DNA of 64,000 nucleotides, taken from NCBI GenBank assembly GCA_023376005.1, contig CM042181.1, forward strand, positions 22,928,513-22,992,512, written 5' to 3'. Shown here one piece after another: positions 56,871 to 64,000 of the stretch. The notes under the pieces are model-generated. The model was not told the DNA's origin. It did not search any database and saw only the letters and a program-made list of their open reading frames with translations. Every line of letters begins with the position of its first letter. The first letter of the stretch is position 1. The translations under genes and the position numbers were made by a program. This stretch comes from Doryteuthis pealeii (lineage: Eukaryota > Mollusca > Cephalopoda > Myopsida > Loliginidae).

Positions 56871-59178
56871 ACTCTAAAAACTTTTATTATTAAATAGAAA
56901 TGTTTTTCTTTCTAGATTTTATTTAAGGTGCTTTTTTTTTTTTCATACTTACCAAGATTAGGTTTGTTGTACTAAACCATATGTGAAGTAGGAAGATTGT
57001 GCTGCGCCCACCTTAAAAATCAGCATACTTTTAAATATTAAGTATCTGACTTTAAACAAAGGCCAAATGCAAAATAAGTGAAAATTAACAAAGAAATGCT
57101 TTGCTTTTTTTTCTCTTTTAACTTCGAATTTGACTAAGAAATTTCTCCCCATTTTTTAGTTGGTATCATCTCTGTTGATTGTAAACACTTATGTTGATTT
57201 CGTGTTAAAAGGGGGGGGGCATCCCCCCCCCCTGCAGTTTACCTGGTGATAAATAGCAAAATCCTTTTTTGAGATTGTTGCTCTGTATGGCCTCTGTGTT
57301 CCCCATGGGAAGATCATTTTTAGAGACATAAATAATGAAATTGCTTCTTTGTGGAAATCCTGACAAATGTACAAAAAGAATGAACATAATTCAATCTTAT
57401 TAAAAAATCCACGAAAATGCAGAGTGGAGAGAACCTGTTTTCAGGTGATAGAATCTTTCATTTTCATTTAATTAAAAGGTTTCTTTTTTTATGACTGATC
57501 TCCCTTTAATGATGGCTTCTTAAGCGATCGTTTGTTTCACAGGAAAGGGTAAATGAAACATTTTCTCTGCCTCTATTAACAATTAACTCCCTTTGTACCA
57601 ATGTGATTTTAGTCTTTGTTCTAAACCCTTCAAGCCTTATATCTCCTTCCACCCACAATCATTCTTTGGGACAGTCTGAATTAAAAAGGAAAAGTATCGT
57701 ATACCCCCAACTTACTTCGAGATTAGCGAAGTTGATTCTAAGATTAAGCTTTAAGGAGTGAGACTAGTATTTAAAATGGTTGTCCTTAATTTGTTTATTA
57801 CTAAAAACTGACCTTTTCTGGTATTAAATATTTTTCGTTTAATTCAAAGTTTTTTTATAATTTTGGCGCCAAATGGCAGTAAAATCTAAAAAACGTTTAA
57901 TTGTAAAACAGGATTATTTTTTTTTCTTCTAAGCCTGTCTATAAAAATTATATTAAAAGAAGTTTCTCCATTTTGTTCCGGGTTGGGGAATGAAATAAAA
58001 GTTAATTTTTATTGAGTAAAGTTTAAATCCTACAAGTATTTTTTTTCTTGTCTGTAAAATTTTCTCATTTTTGTAAGATGGAGTGTGGTTATTGTATATT
58101 TTACAAATATTGGATTGTACTGATTTTCTTCTGCTAAAGATTCAATTGATTAATTTGGATTGTTCTACAAAAGTATATTTTTTGGATATTCTGTTTAAAT
58201 ATGTTGCAGTCCTCAACACAGCATTTCTGTTTGAGGGTTCGATCCCTTCTACCATTTAATATGTAGTAATTCAGCTTCTTTCGATCTTTTTACTCAGTTG
58301 CCAGTCTTATCGTTTCTTTTTAATTAAATTAGAAATACTTGCCTTTGTGTGTTTTACTTAACCTGTCCATTTTTGTTGTTTTTACTTCACATTGCGTGTG
58401 TGCTGTTAAAAAGGGAGATAATCGCAAATTTCTTCCTCGTTGCCTTTTTTTCTTCTTTCATTCCAAAATCAATAAATCCTTTTTTTGTGTGTGTATTCCA
58501 ATTCGCTTAATAATATAACAGAATTGTGTCTGAAAATCAACCACATTTGGTGATCACATTTTTTCTGTGTACTTGACTGATCGCGCTGGGTTTATTATGA
58601 TCAACGTCACTACCAGATGAGTCAGTAAAGGGAGGAAATTGAAGAAAAAAAAAAGAAAAAAAACTCCCCCCTCCCTTCATTCTGTGTGTCGTCAACAGTC
58701 GCTTAAAAAGAAAAATGCAGACGAAGATTGACGACTACTACAAATCTTGGCTGCATCTTTTTAAATTCAGTTTTGTTGCTAAAACGCAATTTAAATTCCC
58801 ATTTTTTTTTTTTTTTTTTTTTTTAACTTTATTTTAAAAATCTTGAATTGTCTTCTCACTTCATCCAGCATCATCCCCATTAATGCAATTAACTGGTCAG
58901 ATTTTTTAGACTTAGCAGCATCAATCATTCTCTTTATGTGGGGAGGGGGGAACTGCCTGGGTATTTTTAAAAAAAACTGAGTGGTGAAAAGGGGAAATGA
59001 ATTTGATATTTGTAATGGTTTTCTTATATTCTTGTTGATAAAACCTGTTTAAACATTTGTTTTCATACCATCTGCCTCCCATCACCCTTCAAGGATTGGG
59101 TAAAATGATCCCAAGTGGTAGAAGGGGGGGGGTGTACCATTCCTTTTCCTAATTTTTTTTTTTTCTTCTCTTTAATAG

Positions 59179-59569
59179 TCGTCACCTAAAGAGTCAACAA
59201 CCCCCAGCGCCAATTGAAGAGGAGGGTGAAAAGTTTACTCAAAGTGTTGCAGCCAAATGGAAATCCTTTGACACATTCAGTCCATCCCGGACACCCTCAA
59301 CCCAAGACACCTCAAGGCCAAAAGCTGAACCTTTCGTTGTATCAATCACCGTCAGTATTTTCCTCGCTTATTTCTTGTTTCTACGCGAAGAAAATGATGT
59401 TGATAAAGAAATGGATAAACCTTTATATGAAAGGTTACCAACTTTAGAAAGGGCCCAATTAAAGGCCCAAATTCGTCAACAACAAAGAGAAGGAATGGAT
59501 ACTGGACCTTTGCAATTAAGATTACAAGAAGTTAATAAAGAAATTGCAAGGAGACGACAAGACAATTAA
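59179..59569 (+). CDS. UQCC4/CCSMST1-family mitochondrial protein, terminal exon
   Basis: After acceptor TTTAATAG one base completes a split codon, then 129 codons and TAA. Order: a basic start RHLKSQQPPAPIEEE; a conserved-looking EKFTQSVAAKWKSFDTF, comparable to the PIxFSTSKA segment of the family; a Ser/Thr-rich linker; one membrane segment FVVSITVSIFLAYFLFL (residues 52-68); then the diagnostic LREENDVDKEMDKPLYE immediately after it. Human UQCC4 (C16orf91) has a matching xxLREESEAD after its single helix. A charged helical C-terminus, RAQLKAQIRQQQREG to EIARRRQDN, is longer than in mammals. UQCC4 is an inner-membrane assembly factor of complex III. The first exon with the rest of the targeting peptide is missing. 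Identity rests on motif memory. Confidence 0.75.
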
Positions 59570-59624
59570 AAGGAGGAAATTATAAAGTCTTAAATGGAAA
59601 TTTTGGATTTTTGTGGTGTAAATT

Positions 59625-59630
59625 AATAAA
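59625..59630 (+). terminator. Polyadenylation signal AATAAA of the UQCC4-like gene
   Basis: Canonical hexamer 56 bp after the stop, followed by TTTTGTCCTTTTTGTTTTT, a suitable T/GT-rich downstream element. It implies a very short 3'UTR. Confidence 0.65.
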
Positions 59631-59649
59631 AATTAGTTAACTAACTTTA

Positions 59650-61253
59650 GTTTTGTCCTTTTTGTTTTTATAAGAAACAAATGATTTAAAAAAGGAAAGT
59701 TTTTTGAGTTGTGGTTGTGAGAAAGAAAAAAATGTAATGGTTAAACGAAATGTGATGGATTCTTGTTTTTGGAATGGAAAGAAAAAAAAAAAAAAAAGTC
59801 AGGCCTTTTTCTTTAAAGGATCCTTTTGAAACTTAAAAAAAAAAAAAGGTTGAAAGTCTAAATTTTAAGCAGTAAAGGCAAAAGACAAGAGAAAACTGCC
59901 AAATTCAGAATCAAAAAATGTAAATTGGGGAAATTAGAAAAAAACTTTCAATTCTTTTTTTTTTTTTTAAGATTAAAATGTAAAAAATCCACTCAAATTA
60001 AATGACAATTTTAATTTTCTTCCACAATTAAAACTGAAGCAAAAATGACATTTTCATTTTTTAACGACTTTCTTCGTGTCTTCTTGGCTTTTAATTTTTA
60101 AATAAACACGAAATTTACTTCTTGAGGGTGGGGGGACAGGGGGAAATTTAAAAAGATTAAAATTGTTTTAAAAGTTTATTTTCTTTTTAACTTCGAACAT
60201 TTTTTTTTTTTTTTTTTAAAGGGGGTAGGAACTAAAAAGGTTGTTGCCTCGTAATTAGGCCAATGAAAATAAAAAGCCAAGAAAAGACCAAGAAAGTCGT
60301 TTTTTGGTCCCGTGGGGGGGAGAGAATGTTAAACAACAAAGGAAAATAAAAAGGGGGATCGGGGGGAGAAAAGAGGTGGAAGGAAAGAAAAGGGGGGAAG
60401 TTTTTAGACAGAAAGAGGGAAGAAATAGTGAAAGAAAAGTTATGTAGTAAAATAAAAAAAGAGGGTGGGGAGAAATAGTCCCTTTTGTTTCCTTCCAAGC
60501 CCCCCTTTTTTCCTTCTTCCCGAGAGGGGGGAAAATGTGGGGGTGGGGGGTATGTGGGGTGGTGGTGGTGGTGAGAGACGCGGAGGCGGCGGCGGCAGTC
60601 TGGCTGTTGCCTATACTATTTATTTGGACATCAACATGACTGACATACAGACACACAGCAGGACATTAAAAAGTGGCTCTGCTAGAAAGAAAATTAGAGT
60701 TTCAGGTTTTTTTTTTTTTTGTCAAGTACAAAGAAAAGTAAAAATAATGAAAAATGATGGAATAAATTAAATGCAAGTCTCCTCTGTCCCTTATTTTTTT
60801 TTTTTTTTGGAAAAGGGAATTTCCAAAATACATTGATTAGATGAGAGAGGAAGAGAGAGAGAGAAAGAGAGATAGACAGAGGAAGCTTGACAAGTGAGAA
60901 AGAAAGATAGAGAGATTAAGAGAAAGAGAGAGAAAGAGAAGTGGCAAAAAAAAGGAGGAAAAAAAAGAGAAAAAATTATTCCAATGATCTACAATGGTCT
61001 TTTATAAAAAAAAGTTTTATGTCCTAATATGAAATCTTGATACAAAATGATGACATGACGTTTTTGTTTCTTTTTTTTCTTTTTGTTAGTGACGATGCGT
61101 GTGTGGTGGGGGTGGAGGTTGGGAATAAAGTGTATGCGTCGGGTGGGGGAGTTGGGGGAAGTTTTTTCATATTGTATCTGTCTTTTTTTTTTTCGATTTT
61201 ATATTTTTTTTCAAGAGTGAATTTGGTGGTGTCTTTATATGTGTATATTTTTT
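59650..61253. other. Convergent intergenic space and H3.3 3'UTR
   Basis: Holds purine-rich and G-rich runs (60300-60600), GA tracts (60840-60950), and on the - strand the 3'UTR of H3.3. A TTTATT (AATAAA on -) lies near 60617. Frames here are low complexity. No transposon was recognised, in contrast to the rest of the window. Confidence 0.5.
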
Positions 61254-61514
<261 letters not shown>

Positions 61515-62209
61515 TTAAGGAGGAGGAGGGGGGGTTATATCAAATTTATAATAAATTACATTATCTTAAATAGATTAAAACATTCAAAATGTTTACGTGG
61601 TATTTAATAATGCTGGTGCAGATGCACTGGTTATATAAAAATAAAAAAACAAATGAAAAATACAATAGCAATCCTCTACGTTTATAGAGGGAGGATGGGG
61701 GGGGGCATTTAATTTATAGCAATTTACAGTATCGTCTTTAATAGATAAAATAAGATTCAAAATTGTAGGTGGTATTTGAAGACTAAAACTTATTCAATTT
61801 AAAAATGAATAATCATGAAAATTACAAACAATGAATGAAAAAAGTCGTCCTAATTAAAATCCTATTGACCCAATTTATGTAGTTTGATTAGTGAAGGGAC
61901 TTGTATAAGTTGAATATAAAGTTAAATGGATCCAACTTTCCCAATTTGTACAGTCCGATCGCAGTTATCTGCCCCTTGACAAAACGAAGGTCAAGGATGA
62001 AAGGAAATCAGCAACAACTCATGAATATTCAACATTTGTTGAGGCAAAATGAACCAATCAGAAAGCGACTTTACGTCACGTGTATATATAAGAGAAAGGA
62101 TGGGAGAGGGTAAGACGATAAAGTCAGCACTATAATTTTTTTTTTAATTTAAAAACAAAACAATAAAACAATTTTATAAACAAAAACAAAATGTTAAAGT
62201 AAAAATTTA

Positions 62210-62566
<357 letters not shown>

Positions 62567-62582
62567 TTAGGTTTTAGGCGCT

Positions 62583-62745
62583 ACAGAAAGAAAAATAGCA
62601 GAGAAATATATATATATGTATTATATATACGTAAGTAATTTTACGAAGGAAAATAAAGTAACGAGGAGTAAAAAAAAGTTGATGTGATTCTAACGAGAGA
62701 CGAACTCGAACTGACTGAAGTGAGAGTGAGGTTTCGGTATTTATA
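62583..62745 (-). promoter_or_regulatory. H3.3 core promoter and probable noncoding first exon
   Basis: A TATA box, TATAAATA on - (62745-62738), would place the start near 62712. The transcript would run ACTTCAGTCAGTTCGAG... to a donor at about 62644 (GTAAAA) or 62631 (GTATAT), followed by a very short AT-rich intron to the acceptor at 62581-62582. The exact donor is undecided. Confidence 0.6.
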
Positions 62746-62758
62746 GGGAGGCCAACGA

Positions 62759-62768
62759 CGCATGCGCA
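62759..62768. promoter_or_regulatory. NRF1-type site CGCATGCGCA
   Basis: Palindromic core of the nuclear respiratory factor 1 motif, 15-25 bp upstream of the TATA box. A little further upstream, ATGGCGGC at 62785-62793 resembles a YY1 site. Both are typical of housekeeping promoters. Confidence 0.6.
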
Positions 62769-62814
62769 GTGACAATAAATGGATTATGGCGGCGATGACT
62801 GCTGCTGCTGCTAA

Positions 62815-64000
62815 AATAAAAAGTGACGAAGACGAGAGAAATAGAAAAGGGTTTCTCTTGCCTTTACATAAAACCCGACCGTCCTTTTGCCATTAATGTG
62901 GAAATTAAATGAACCGGTCCTGGTCAAGGCAGAAATGGGAAGGGCATATTTAAAATGGCCTTCCTCATTTGGATATTTGAAAAATTATTTTCGAATCATC
63001 AATTAATTAAGGGGTTTGTGATATTTTAAAATCTATACGTTCATGAAATAAGGAGTTGACAAAAATTATTAAAGACAAAAAAAAAAAAAATAAATAAATA
63101 AATAGGTGGGGGTTGGCTATAATGTATATAGAATTAGTACCTCGTGGTATTTTTAAAACTAAGAAAATTTTTAGAAAATTAAATAATTAAAAAACAAAAA
63201 AAAAAAAAAAAGATTCAGTTAAATTTGAAGACGCGATGAATTTAAAAATTCAAAAAAAAAACAAAAAACAAAAAAAAAAAAAAAACGAGTTTTAATTTAA
63301 AATAAAATCACGAGGGGAAAAAAAAAAAATAAAAGTAAAGTGGAGAGAGAAGAGAAAAGAAAAAAAATAAAGTAATTATATAAAAACAGTATATGTATAA
63401 AAGTTAATTATAATTAAGTTAAATAAAAATTATTATTAAACTATTTTAAACTATTAAAACAAAAATGTTGAAAGTGTAAACAAAAGTTAACTAAAAATGT
63501 AACAAATATCAACAGCAAACGTGGTTTAAAAATTTTTTTTCAAACACAAAAACACTGGAAAATGAGAAGCAGCCAATATGGCCTCAAAAAGGAGAAAAAG
63601 GTTTTTAAATTAAAACAGGAAAATCCCTCAATATTTAACCGTTATTAATTATTTAAAACTAGAATACTAATCTGATAAATTTTATTATTTTTGTTTTTAA
63701 ATACAAAAAGGAAGTAGATGTTTTTTTTCTTGTAAAAATGTCGACTTATATTAAACGATAATAAAAGTGAAAAACGTGAACAAAAGGCAGAAAAATTCGC
63801 CATGTCGGAAACGGAGGAAAAATCTTTGCAGAGAAAAGGCGAAAAATTTTTCGTCTTTTCTTCTTTCCCCCCAAAAACGAGGGAGAAAGAAATTAACTAT
63901 AGCAATTTCCTGGAGTGGAAGATACAAAAATAATCCACACAGGAAATACAAGAAAATAAAACCATCAAGTAAATAGGAAAAATAAAATAGTGATAGAAAA
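62815..64000. other. AT-rich region upstream of H3.3, no gene seen
   Basis: Poly-A and short A/T runs. The frames at 63751-63976 on both strands are Lys- or Phe-rich by composition and show no recognisable motif. No mobile element was identified. Confidence 0.5.

Larger units (their letters stand above)
50510..59178. other. Low-repeat region upstream of the UQCC4-like exon
   Basis: This is the least repeat-laden long stretch. It contains only a family D SINE (51925-52075), a GGGTGACCCAG foldback (52135-52338), a LINE relic (55230-56280) and SINE scraps (56700-56870). The 5' exon(s) and promoter of the mitochondrial gene at 59179 should lie here, but no candidate stands out: several short ATG segments with a compatible donor exist (for example near 52790-52850), none conserved enough to call. 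The frame at 50771-51164 is not recognisable as a protein. Confidence 0.5.

Noticed and set aside
60255..60656. 133-codon - strand frame rich in Pro, Phe and Thr
   Set aside because: Arises from purine-rich low-complexity sequence in the H3.3 3' flank; no motif.

Overview
The window looks like a stretch of a cephalopod genome, most likely an octopus. It is AT-rich, spliced and full of introns, and saturated with (TA)n, (CT)n and (CA)n microsatellites. It also carries several tRNA-derived SINE families and many small inverted-repeat transposons. The species assignment is an inference from repeat style and protein divergence; no sequence search was possible.

Three protein-coding genes are supported. 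(1) 50-14767, + strand: the last five coding exons of unkempt (unk/UNKL family), covering the Ser/Pro-rich linker, coiled coil and C-terminal RING. All visible exon junctions are phase 0. A long T- and CT-rich 3'UTR follows, possibly to about 17.4 kb. (2) 59179-59569, + strand: the terminal exon of a small single-pass mitochondrial protein of the UQCC4/CCSMST1 (C16orf91) family, a complex III assembly factor; its first exon is not resolved. (3) 61254-62580, - strand: a complete two-coding-exon histone H3.3 gene with a TATA box, an NRF1-type site and a probable 5' noncoding exon. From memory of human gene order, UNK lies beside H3-3B (chr17) and its paralogue UNKL beside UQCC4 (chr16). The octopus-like trio would then be the unsplit ancestral block.

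Almost everything between is mobile DNA. It includes tRNA-derived SINEs (at least three families), a 5S rRNA-derived SINE-like repeat, and a retroelement with a GGCAT...ATGCC stem-loop tail. It also includes hAT-type foldback MITEs with exact 8-bp target duplications and telomere-like TTAGGG cores, piggyBac-type MITEs at TTAA, relics of three LINE types, and a dead mariner. Nested insertions are frequent, and several can be dated relative to each other because an empty copy of the same host repeat lies in the same window.

The most unusual signal is a set of inverted-repeat fragments next to (TA)n tracts whose arms carry hammerhead-ribozyme-like cores (8.0, 18.4, 36.5, 38.0, 47.7-47.9, 48.3-48.5 kb). 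At least one, 36527-36581 on the - strand, folds by eye into a complete type I hammerhead. Penelope-like elements are known to carry such ribozymes, so these are probably their terminal repeats. No reverse transcriptase is visible here to prove it.
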